In this document: piece after piece, positions 45,757 to 56,277 of the stretch
Layout: every line of letters starts with the position of its first letter
Position numbering within the stretch: position 1 is the stretch's first letter
From: Trichostrongylus colubriformis
Taxonomy: Eukaryota > Nematoda > Chromadorea > Rhabditida > Trichostrongylidae
NCBI GenBank assembly: GCA_963978905.1
Contig: OZ022256.1
Coordinates: 25,259,426-25,323,425, forward strand
Length of the DNA stretch: 64,000 nt
Direction: 5' to 3'
The notes under the pieces: generated by a model
What the model saw: only the letters and a program-made list of their open reading frames with translations
What the model was told of the DNA's origin: nothing
Databases searched by the model: none
Translations under genes and position numbers: made by a program

Positions 45757-48700
45757 ATGTCCTCGGAACGTTTTGTGCCTGCTCCGCTGAGTCCATGGGA
45801 AAGGTGCGTGTGCTGGCTGGTATGGATCACTCACTCCATAGCCGCTTTTATAATCGCCTACAATGTTAGCCGTGGACAGCTTCAGCCATGGATTCGGCAA
45901 TTCCTTAGCAGAAGCAGGTACGGTTCTATTCAAACGTATCACTCACCCATCAAACATGGACAGATATTCGAGTTTAAGCTATGTCAACGGCACAAAGATG
46001 GATTTGACGGATACCGAATGGGAGCACTTTCGAAAGACCATTCGCCATACGACCTTCGATTACGCACTACATAGTATGATGTGAGTACTACCAAAAATAA
46101 GAAATAGTTTTTCACAGGTATAAGTAAGCTGAAAGCACCTTTCCCTATTCGGTAGTCGACGTTGAACCCCGAATGTCCTGCGAGAGAACTCATAGAGAGC
46201 TATTCGGGAAAGTGATCGGGTCCTACACTTAAAGGCCTATCTTGCGATGATCTTAGATTGGTTATCGCGTTCATTAAGGATATCGGAAAGAAAAAAGTTA
46301 ACATATTGCGGAATAATTGTGAAATATGAAAGAAGGGGTACTCAGGAATGTAGCAGTGGAGAAAGAACGAAATAAAACGGCAGAAAATCCGGTAATCGTA
46401 GCACAAAAACCTTCCTTTTTACTGCGTCTTCTTCGCCTCCTCTGCATCACTAACCGGTAGGGCAGATGCAGACGGGCGAGTACTTAGGCCAGCTTGCCGC
46501 GAACGTTGTCGGCCCTACAGGAACGCCTTACGGCGAATGCACGGCCGCGAGACTCGCAGTGCTGCGGGATCGTGAGAAGACCTCAAACCGCGTCTTTTTC
46601 CGTTCTAGTTTCGCGCACATCACCTTTTCTGAGCTAGAAAGTCCATTTTCAGAAAACATGTTTACCTACTTCCCACTTTTTCGTTACCCCCCAGGCGATG
46701 CCCTTAATGACTGTAGAGCCTCTGAGGTGCAGCCTAGTGAAAAAATCAGGGAGACTGTTTCAAACGCTTAAATTGGGGATTTCCTCGTTATATTTATTAT
46801 GGAGGCTCTCGCCTGGCATGCCTAGCAAGACAACGAGCAAGAGAGACGTGTAATAGCCCAGCGAGGGGAGGAACGAGGGAGTGGCTTGTAGACCGTGTAG
46901 CTTACATATGTACTTTGTCCAAACACTGATCCAGTGCCAGTTCGAGCGCCATAGTGCTCTATGACTGTCAGAACGCAATAAGGGCTGACCGTGAATAGTT
47001 GTAAAAGGCTCCATCTCCCACCTTGTGGATTTGACTAAACCTAGTAATGACAAAGTGTACCTTCAGCTCTTGGAGCTGGCTCTAGGAGATATATTTATTG
47101 AGGCGGAATTCCAGGTTCTACTTAACAATTCGCTTAGCGAATCCGAACTGGGTAAAGCTGGCCCTCATCGGTGTGGGAAGTCTCATTCATATCCACATGA
47201 CAAGGTTGGTTCGATTTTAGTCAATCCGCTTTCCAGCCGAGTTCCAGTTCAAGCGGATATCTTTCAGCCTCACATGCGTCCTGATCATAGCCGTGTTTGC
47301 TGCGATAGTGACGACATTGTCCGCAGCAACGCGGAGCATCGTCATCCCTTGGATATTATGCATATCATTCGTACTGAAAGGAAGTGAACTGGTTCCCTTC
47401 ACAATGGAGGGCCATGCTTTTTACAGAGAATTTAACGTTTATCTCTATGGGGCCATAAAGGTGAGTTGTATGTGAAGTTACAGCAGAACTGCACATTTAT
47501 AAAGGCGTCTTGATCTATCACACCCAGCTGCGGGCTACTCAAGCATAGAAAAGTTTCTAACACGGAGTATGGCTCAGTTCGTATTTTAGCTCGCTCAGCG
47601 TTAGAGGAGGGTGTTTTCGAGTCACAGTAGTGTACGCGAAGTATCAAGCATGATGAGGATTCGCCACGCATGATCTATGACCTTTACCCCTGCCGGATTT
47701 AGGTCAGGACTCCGACCATTATCGTGCGCGACAGTACAGTCCATATCACAGCGCCGTAGTGAAGATTTGAGAACAAACATAAAAAACAAAGCAAATAAAA
47801 TAGGCAAAAATCATCCTGATTAAGTTACGATTACAGCTGAACCGTGCAGAAAGCAATTGTTTCAATTGCTTTAAAATTCACATTCACTTACTTCATCGAA
47901 AACAAGAGTTGCTGAGCAGAATAATAACAGAAACCACCACGAATTAGCAAAATACAGCCGAAATCAGATGTGGCGTACAACTATCAAGTGTGCTCTGGCC
48001 CTGCCGCGCTCGCTTCCGAGTCCGTAGCCACGCCTATGTGGCACTGTGATATGGACTTGACTCTGATGCTCCCGCTACCAATTCGCCGCGTGCCAAAAGG
48101 GCTTCGGGGATTTCCGACGATTTACACAGTTTGAGTGTTCTGACATACACACACACCTGTCCACCAATGTGCTTGCCCTCCTTTTCCTTCAAGTGACAAG
48201 AGAGCTGGAAATTCCACACCGTATACCCTTTCGGGGTTCAAGTTGACCCTATGGACGGGACCCAAAAACCCGTGTGTCTATAAGCTAGCTACACCTCGGG
48301 CTGTTCAACTCACCCCTGCAGCTTTCATGGAACAATTGACTTCTCTTCGAGATCATAGATCACTCGTTTCGTGGAATAGTCACACTTACCTGGATATTAC
48401 CGCCTGGACTGCTTGAGTCATCGCGCCCATAGACAAATAGTATGTGGAACATACAATTCTGTCATTCCAAATGGAGTTTGCATACTTATGGGATTCGCCA
48501 TGATCTTTCAGCTGACCCCCACAGCCCTGAATATGATGTCTCTGAATGGGATAAAGGCTCGCTGGTCGGTGTCCTAAAATGGCAAGTGGTGGATTTTGGC
48601 CGAAAAGAGAAGGGTTAGAAAGGGGTTCTATGTAATTTTAGAGGTTAATAGCTGAAACTGTTGGGATAAAGAGGCCAATGGGATAGACGGATCGTTGCAC

Positions 48701-51700
48701 GGTTGCTATCGACCGTTTGGTGGTTCCCACATGGTAAAGTCATTCACGCTATTTATAAAAGCACTATTTATTTACCGTAGAACCGAAAAACGCAAATCCG
48801 ATCGACAAAGCTTACACCTTTTGCAGATTTTGAATTTTTCGCTTTATTTGTGCAAGAACAGAGGAAAGGAATATAAGGATGTGTGGATAGATCATCTCGT
48901 CTACATGACTTACCTACCGTACTCCATGACTCTGATTGTACTCTATGAAGATTTCAACTCTCAAATGCTACGCAGACTAACTCGTGGAGCTCCAAGCTCT
49001 AATGATCTCGTGTAAGAACCTTACCTTTCGAAATCATACAAAATTAAGGTCCTCGAAAAATAGCATTCTTTTTACCTAAAAATAAAGAAAGCCTGCTATT
49101 CGCGTGCTCACCTTTCTATTTGGAAGTCCAGAGAGATACCTTTCAGCAATGTAACAATGTTGGCAAACGAAAAAAAAATTCAAAGGTTACATACGAGTTC
49201 AAAGGTTACATACGAGGTTACATACGAGTGGACCGTTCAAAACGAAAGTGGAAGCGATCGGTGATGGCGAGCAAACGGATTGTAATTGCCCAGAACCCAG
49301 AAATCAACCTCTTTCTGTATATTTGCCCGTGGACGCGTTTCCAGCACGAAACATTAGTTTGCTATCAATCAAAGCTACAGAGGTCTGTGATGTGTGACGG
49401 TCGTGATCAAGTACTTTGAACCTTTGAATTAACTGCCTTTGAACTTTGAACTATCTATGAATTTTTTCGTTTGCCAAAACTGTTACATTGCTCAAAAGTA
49501 TCTCTCCGGACTTCCAAATAGCAAAGTGCATTTCAACCAGCATTTTCCCTTCTAAGAGGAACCAGTAGGCATGTGTAGTGCATTAGTATGTCGTTTCCTA
49601 CATACTTTCAACCAAAAACCCCTAGCCGTCTGGTGGAATACTTAAATTTCGCTTATAACCAATATTTTTCTTTTCTCAAACATTGTCTTTATCATAGGTA
49701 CTTTTCCCAAGGTGGCAGGACCCTATCCACATTTAGTGTCATAGAAACCCAGACTTCAGAACGAAATCTGCTTCACACCCAACAAACATGAATTCTTTAG
49801 AACTGCCGTATTTTTTGGTGTTCGAATTCTTTTTTGGTATTTTGTTTTCGAGTTCATCCTTCACTTCATCCACGTTCACACGTTGTTCAACTCTCCAATT
49901 GAAGTAATCCACCGATTGAACAACTATGAATGTACGCCTTTGTGTCAGTTTTTTGCTCATTTTGTCTCCGTTTATGCTCATTCTTTCTCCGTTCAGTGGC
50001 TGCCATCTCATATGTTAATGGACAACTATTTCATATGAAATATGTGGTGTTATTTGGTCTCCCGTCTCTCTTTGCTTATTTAGACGGTAAGTGTTGTTAT
50101 GCAACGAGGAAAAAACCCAGAGGTAACCTCCGTAACAATTCAACTTATACCGGAATTTCACCACGCCACGATGATCACATGTGTCTGATGCTGAGGCGTT
50201 ACTTTATTTGAGCGCTCTAACCTGATCTCTTGAAAACTCCAGAAGGCGCACTCTAACATGACCACATTGTTCACAATTATGGAAGTCAAACAAGGAATGG
50301 TTGCAGTGGTTTCGGTCTTCATGCGCCGCGGTGGTGTAAGAGTGATCAGCAAAATGCTCATCGAATAGAGGGGCTCCGGAATGACAGCCCCTCCTTTTCC
50401 CCTCCCCCTCCTCGCTAGAATAATAAGTGATCGCCTACAACTTTCGCTTTGATATGGGCCATACACTCGGGAACATACCCACCTTCACCACATATGCCCA
50501 CAGATACTTAGAAGAAGTAAAAGGAGACGGAATTCAATTCAATCCATTTAACTAAATGAGAATAAACCCGCCCCCAGCAACTAACAGTCCTATATATGGT
50601 AGTCTACTTCCAATACCCAAACAATTTGATAAAAAAATCGTATACGTTGGGCTCTTGAAGCATTAATTTGACACACCGCAGCACATAAACGATTCTAAAA
50701 ACAAATACGGCTTGTTCATTTCACAGAAATGATGAATGATTTTGCTTCTCGATTAGGCCCAAGCACCATGAAAAGCCTCACCTGCCGAATGGCCACACTT
50801 TCCCTCGATTACTGCATGGTTGGCAGGGAAATGCTTCCTCCCAGTAGAGGTGTGCTGCATCCAGCGAGCTCGTGGGCGGGGTTGATCCGGACCAAGGTCT
50901 TTTGGGGCAAGAGCAACGCTGTTCATTACATGCTCAATTTTGATCAACCAGACCACAGAGCGAATTTAGGAATGATGCCACCACCTCCACCCATTTGTAT
51001 TTCTCGAGTATCGCGCTATTCACGTATGTGGCGTCATTTTGACGCCGGACTTTACCAGTTCCTTAAGAATCAGGTAAGTGTACCACCTCTTCTTCAGTAA
51101 AACGATAACACAAAGTTATTCTAGGTGTACATACCTCTGATGTTATCTACATTGCCTGATATCATGTCTATCATACGTAATCTATCGGCTTTAGTTGGTG
51201 TTTTCGGAATGGTTCTTGCCTGGCATGGCACCCAAACTCATTACGTTTGCTGGGTAAATACTTCCAGTAAGCAATATAGAACACCACCAAAGAAAGCGAA
51301 ATTTCCAGGTTTCCTTATCTGCGGGGGAGCTAATAATAGAAAAAATTGGGAAGGCAATATGGAGCACTTCACAGTTTCAAGAAATACGACAAACTATTGG
51401 AGAAAAGAATACGAGACGCCTGATAGCTCTATCAATGCTAGCAACTGTAATTCCCGGTGAGATAAGACAAATTCGAAAAAAGTTCAAGACCGTGAAGAAG
51501 CGAAAATAATCGCCATTCAAAGTATTGAGTGCAAATTCAACTATTGCTATTTAGGGATTCTCGGAGTTTTCTACTTCCTGGGCGCAGAAGGAACAGGATC
51601 CGTTGTATTTAACAGACTTTTCATTGGTGGACTCACAGATGTATTCAAGGGAAATGTTACAATAAGCAGGTGAGTAACAGCAGTTAAACTACAACGAATA

Positions 51701-51904
51701 ATCCCTCGAAGATGGTGTAAAAAAATTTTGGCAGAGTCAACCAAACACATACCTAAAGTTTTCCTATCTGAATAAAAATCTTCCCTTTATTTCAGCGCTT
51801 CTGCTGGCTTCGTGTTCATACACCTGATAGTTCTTGGATACTTCTACAACCACGTGTGTTTGGATTTCGAAACAATCAATGGAAGCATGAAGAAAAATAT
51901 TTAA
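45757..51904 (+). CDS. hhat-1: Hedgehog acyltransferase-like MBOAT protein
   Basis: ER membrane-bound O-acyltransferase related to HHAT/Rasp, which attaches palmitate to the N-terminus of secreted signals. I model 12 exons: 45757-45917, 45979-46080, 47115-47204, 47268-47460, 48827-49009, 49760-49931, 49997-50086, 50970-51073, 51125-51253, 51309-51456, 51555-51669 and 51796-51904. All phases agree, giving about 531 residues (human HHAT is 493). Diagnostic blocks in order: LSPWERCVCWLVW near the N-terminus, MKYVVLFGLPSL, MWRHFDAGLYQFL with the conserved Asp, and VLAWHGTQTHYVCW with the MBOAT catalytic His. Many hydrophobic segments are visible. The exon 5 end and exon 6 start have an equally valid alternative (49011 with 49753) that adds 3 residues. 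Introns hold R1, M1 and another MITE. Nematodes lack canonical Hedgehog, so the substrate is unknown. The symbol assumes orthology to C. elegans hhat-1; hhat-2 is the alternative. Confidence 0.92.
46300..46660 (-). repeat. Dispersed repeat R1, copy 6, in hhat intron 2
   Basis: Inverted full-length copy: ACTCAGGAATGTAGCAGTGG, AACGAAATAAAACGGC, CATCACTAACCGG, GCTGCGGGATCGTGAG and CACATCACCTTTTCTGAG. It is oriented opposite to the partial copy at 44815-45000, so hhat exons 1-2 lie between inverted R1 copies. Confidence 0.7.
47735..48059. mobile_element. MITE related to family M1, in hhat intron 4
   Basis: Left end TACAGTCCATATCACAGCGCC-like (47735 on) and right end CACTGTGATATGGACTT (to 48059) are inverted repeats of one another. 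A GTCCGTAGCCACGCC block matches the inner part of M1 at 41353-41532. At about 325 bp it is longer than the other copies and diverged at the right terminus. Confidence 0.65.
49117..49520. mobile_element. MITE with long TIRs in hhat intron 5
   Basis: TA-bounded 404 bp element. The left arm TATTTGGAAGTCCAGAGAGA and the inverted right arm TATTTGGAAGTCCGGAGAGA continue with GATAC, AGCAATGTAACA and TTGGCAAACGAAAAAA, about 60 bp in all. The interior has triple short repeats of GGTTACATACGAG. No coding capacity. Confidence 0.85.
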
Positions 51905-51911
51905 GCACGAC

Positions 51912-51917
51912 AATAAA
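51912..51917 (+). terminator. hhat polyadenylation signal
   Basis: AATAAA starts 8 nt after the hhat TAA. It lies inside the 67 bp gap before the rps-18 stop, so the hhat transcript probably ends within or just past the 3' end of the convergent gene. Confidence 0.7.
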
Positions 51918-51929
51918 TTGTAACAACAA

Positions 51930-51935
51930 TTTATC
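51930..51935 (-). terminator. rps-18 candidate polyadenylation signal (variant)
   Basis: On the minus strand this reads GATAAA, about 37 nt past the rps-18 stop. There is no canonical AATAAA on that strand in the gap. Confidence 0.45.
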
Positions 51936-51971
51936 GAGCAAAACAAAACAACACCCACAACAATGTGACGC

Positions 51972-54686
51972 TTATCCTCCCTTCTTCTTCGACACACCCA
52001 CAGTGCGTCCCTTGCGTCCAGTGGTTTTCGTGTGTTGTCCCCGCACACGAAGACCCCAGTAGTGACGGAGACCTCTGTGCAGACGGATCTTCTTCAGACG
52101 CTCAAGGTCCTCACGAAGCTTGTTGTCTACACCAGTAGAGAGGAGCTGAAACACAACTGTTGTGAACAGGGATATGTTTGGAAAAGCATTTCAGTTGCAG
52201 ATGTTTCACATGAAGAAAATTGAACAGAGCACAAATATCAGACGACGCTTCTCCCTCTTACCAACTTTGCGCGCTTTCTAGAGATCCTCCACAGGAAAGT
52301 TTACCAATAAAGAACCCCATCAACTCAGGAGAGGTCCCATAGTTACTCCTAAATATGAACAGTAGTCGATATATCCACGCCAAAATTCCCTTATTATAAG
52401 ATTAGGGCAAAAACAACACCTTTATGACTGCAAAGAGCAGTCAAACAGTTTGAAACAATCTAGTTAACATTTATTCACATGGTTTCAATGAGTTTGAGTA
52501 ATAACCTCTTGAATAATGAAACCGTTGCTGCCATCTGCAAAATGGCAGGTCCGCAAAACGGCCGCAACTTGTAAAAAACAAAAAATGGGGGCTAAAAATG
52601 CAGCAAAGCCTAATATCTTCCTAACTGCTTACAGTAGTTATCTTGTCTGCTGTAAGGATCTTACTCGTTATTTGGCGAAGCCGTGTGGGTGGAATACTAC
52701 TGGATAATGCTGAACATTTGCAACGGATGCAGCTCACGCCGAACTCTATTTCATGCTTCACGGTCCGGCCCAGCCCTTCACTATGGGATTAAGTAAAGCC
52801 AGCAGCTTTTACGATGCTGGAGCTAGTGGAGGGGAGAAGGGGAGGGAGGGGAGGGGGCAGTGCACGGTGCTCTACAGAGAATTCATAGCGCTAGCCGAAT
52901 TCTGCATGGAAACGATTATAGTAAGAAAACTTGCATCCTACTTTAGCCTGAGCCTTGAGGGAGGAGAATCCGAACAGCGAACACGAGTAAGTGATTGCTT
53001 AGTCTAGTTGAAACGAATTCTTCGTAACATACCAATGGAGGGATAATTCACTCGTTTTCACAGTTAGTTAGCCGTATCTAGCCTTAAAATGACCTTGAGA
53101 GTGCCTATAAGCAGGAAACTCCAGTACCTCCGCTTCTACGTACTGATAACAATGAACCGAGAATGTTCCCTAGCCCTTTCTTCGAGCCCCTCGAAGGAAA
53201 ACAGAAGATAAAACAGCGAGTAAAGGGCGAAACAGAAAACCAACGAAAAAGGGAAAACATTAATTTGAGGAAAATACTCATTGTTCAAAGTTTCCATTTG
53301 TCAAAGTATCACTACGTGCCTACATTTCAATTTTAAAGTAACCGCTAATGGTAACGGTGGAGTGTTTTACCGATTGGAACCGCGAAGCTTATGCTACCAA
53401 CACGGATAAAACTCGATAAAATGATCTGCGTCAGTAGTGACCCTTGAGACTTCAAAACTGCCACAAGGAAAAAATCTGACGCCTCTGACGAAAATCTGAC
53501 GAACTAAACGGATTTGCAAGTTTACATAAGCTCAACAAACCTGTGAATATTTTCCGTCCTTAATATCCTTTTGTCTGTTGAGAAACCAGTTCGGGATTTT
53601 GTACTGGGCTGGATTCTGCATTATGGTGACAATCCTCTCGAAATCATCTTCAGAAAGTTCTCCTGCGCGTTTGGACACATCGACGTCGGCCTTACGACAA
53701 CACAAAAACGCAAAACGTCGACCAACACCCTGAAAAAAGAAATAAAACATGGTGGAGTGTGCAACTGCTGACTACACCATCAATCCCAAAAGTTTCAGCT
53801 GTTACAACGCAAACAGTTCCGTAAACGCCAATGTCGAGAACACGGACACGTTTCTACTCCAATATCAAAATCATATGCTTTTTCGTCCGGTGTTTTCACG
53901 ACGGTATCTTTGCGAGCTAGCAACTCATCCATTCAGATATTCAACATAAAATTGAACACGGAAAACACCAAAACTTCGCGAAGCTCTAAGTTCATAGCAC
54001 ACTTGCATCAACTTGTGGGCGAGCAAGATTTCAACATCACGACTGCTACAGCTGTGAACACGAGCAAGAGGTAACCATCTCGCAACAATAGCTCTTCAGT
54101 AACGAGCAAAAGTACCTGAGAGTTTTATTTAACTGGAATCATGGTCCCTTCTCTATTAACACCGAGGTACCTACCTCAAGGATGTTTGCAAATTCCCACT
54201 CTTACTTCACTTCCCTTAAAGAAAGAGAACGATTATAAGCACGGCATACGATCTACTGGCAATAAGGGCAATATTATGAAGGCAAACCAAAATAGAAACT
54301 ATGCGGTATGGGGAACGGGTAAGAGCCACTTCATGCCAACACGTCTGAAGTGGATTCTACCTACTCCCGGGAAAGGAAGGGTGAATGAACCACCTCTGTT
54401 CGTGAGCCCTGCGTAAATCACTCATCAACATAGGGACTAAGTGTAAGTGTCATTATAACTGCCACGTCATATGTTGAATGCCCCACGTACTTACATGAGC
54501 TGCTGTCTTAAATGAGCAGGACTTCATCGATTTTACAGAATAGATATGAATCACATTAAGGAATGACGGAGAGTGAAAAAATACCTTGATAGCTGTGAGG
54601 GCATAGGGAACCTTGCGGTTACCGTCGATGTTCGTGTTCATAACACGATGAATGTGTTGAAACTTCTCCGGGATTATCAACGACAT
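51972..54686 (-). CDS. rps-18: 40S ribosomal protein S18 (uS13)
   Basis: Component of the head of the small ribosomal subunit that contacts the P-site tRNA and the intersubunit bridge. Three exons on the minus strand: 54585-54686 (starts [12 protein letters not shown]), 53541-53729 ([17 protein letters not shown], then [12 protein letters not shown]) and 51972-52145 ([16 protein letters not shown], then [20 protein letters not shown] plus GG). Every junction falls between codons and uses GT/AG. The product is 154 residues, against 152 in human. The start is fixed by the family N-terminus and by a TTTCAG trans-splice-like site ending at 54706, 19 nt upstream. Intron 2 (1.4 kb) and intron 1 (0.86 kb) hold no other gene I can see. 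Intact and surely functional. Confidence 0.98.
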
Positions 54687-54801
54687 GACGTCGTGTCTAT
54701 TACCACTGAAATAGAGCGAATTTTAACCGAAAACAATGCGAAAGTGAAACATAATATCGCTCACAAAACCAACAGCGGAAACAATTTCTTCTTGAGGCGG
54801 T

Positions 54802-55064
54802 GTTCACAGTTTTGGAATTTGCGGAATTGCAGAATTGCGGAATTTACAGAATTGTGGAAAGAAGATTAGGTACGTATCGATCGGGAGAATTGTGGAAATG
54901 CAGAATCGCGGAATTTGTGGAAATGAAGAACTGTGGAAAGCGTCGATACGTATATAATGCTTTTCCGCATTTCCACAATTCCGCTAATTCGGCGATTCTC
55001 CCAGGCGATAAGTATTTTCATCGTTTTCGCAATTCTGAAATTCCGCAAATTCCAAACTATGAAC
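54802..55064. mobile_element. Fold-back MITE in the divergent promoter region
   Basis: Left end GTTCACAGTTTTGGAATTTG; right end read inverted is GTTCATAGTTTGGAATTTGC. The arms are themselves built from repeated GGAATTNNNGGAATT-like units, giving a 263 bp palindrome-rich element starting about 115 bp upstream of the rps-18 start. Confidence 0.75.
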
Positions 55065-56187
55065 AAAGCCTGAATGGATGTCGTTTTACTTTGATAGACC
55101 GAAAACCTACAAAACAGTCACGCTTAACCGTAAAATGACAGCATTCAAGTAGCGTGGTTATGTCACTCGATATACACATTTTCAGTCTAGTTCTATAAGT
55201 GCATTACTACAACCGAAGGTTTTAAATAAATAATTATCATTGCTCCACTTGCGCATATTATTTCCGATTCACAATCAATCCGTGCTTGAGGTTTCTACTA
55301 TCTCCTGCACTTTTCGCAATACATACTGAGTTAACCGAATTTCAGAGCGAACATTCTGGTTCATTTGAAGTCGGGGACGACGCAACTCTTCACAGACGCC
55401 GAACCTCCTTCCCTCCCTAGGCTTGGGCTAAAATTCATTTCCCCTCCTACATGAAAAAGGATCCGTCTAATTTGGCCTAAAGAAAGGAAGCGATTCAATA
55501 TTTTTGTTGGAAGGTTACACGGCAACCACTCAACGTTTAACATACAAAAATGGAACATAACTCAAAACGCTACAATTACCCGCTTGTTATCATAAACCTT
55601 TCCCACGTCCTCCAGTTATTTTCCAAAATAAACATAATTTGTTCCCACAGCACCATAGAAAGAATAGCAACACGTGTCCTCAATAAAAACAAAATATCAT
55701 ACTAGAAACACGAAAGAGTACTCCCACTGCTTTGCCCCATCCTTAAAACACTGCAGCTTAATATATTGTTATGTGTAGAGAATAGATGGAACAATATTTT
55801 GCATATAAACAAACGTAAAACAAACAAGTTCCATAAGAAATGCTTGCGAAAATAGAAAAGAGAAACTTGTGCGATAGTTACGGTATGTTTTCCGTCCAGG
55901 ACATACAGAGCAGAGTTCGGAAAATCCTTTAAAATACAGTCCGGACCTTGCAGTTCGGCCGCCCTTTAACCTATTTTTCTATTTTTTCGCCATACAAAGC
56001 TGATTTGACGTCTTTACGCTTCGCTGTGGTGCTTACTGAAACAACAAAGTGTGTCGAATATTTACTGTCAGGTACATAATTACATGGTTCTTCATGTCTG
56101 CTCGCAGTTCATCCCTCATTATCTTCTCCTTGTAGTCGATTACGGTAGCGTGTTGGCAGATTGCGTTTTACAGAGGACGCGCCGGAG

Positions 56188-56276
56188 TTGACGAGGGTCT
56201 CCGTCGGTAGCTAATATCACTTAGTACCACCGTTGTAGCATCACGTCGGGAAGGAAAGCCGGACAACCCTCGTCAA
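56188..56276 (+). promoter_or_regulatory. Inverted repeat ending just before the sec-61 start codon
   Basis: TTGACGAGGGT (56188-56198) and ACCCTCGTCAA (56266-56276) are exact 11 bp reverse complements around 67 bases. The second arm stops one base before the ATG at 56278. If the mRNA begins at the TTTTACAG acceptor ending at 56173, both arms would lie in the 5' UTR and could form a stem against the start codon. Confidence 0.5.
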
Positions 56277-56277
56277 G

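Larger units (their letters stand above)
54687..56277. promoter_or_regulatory. Divergent rps-18/sec-61 intergenic region
   Basis: About 1.6 kb between the two start codons, which must contain both promoters. It holds a TTTCAG acceptor for rps-18 (ending at 54706), a fold-back element (54802-55064), AT-rich sequence to about 55900, a TTTTACAG acceptor at 56166-56173 and an inverted repeat hugging the sec-61 ATG. No additional gene is supported. Confidence 0.6.
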
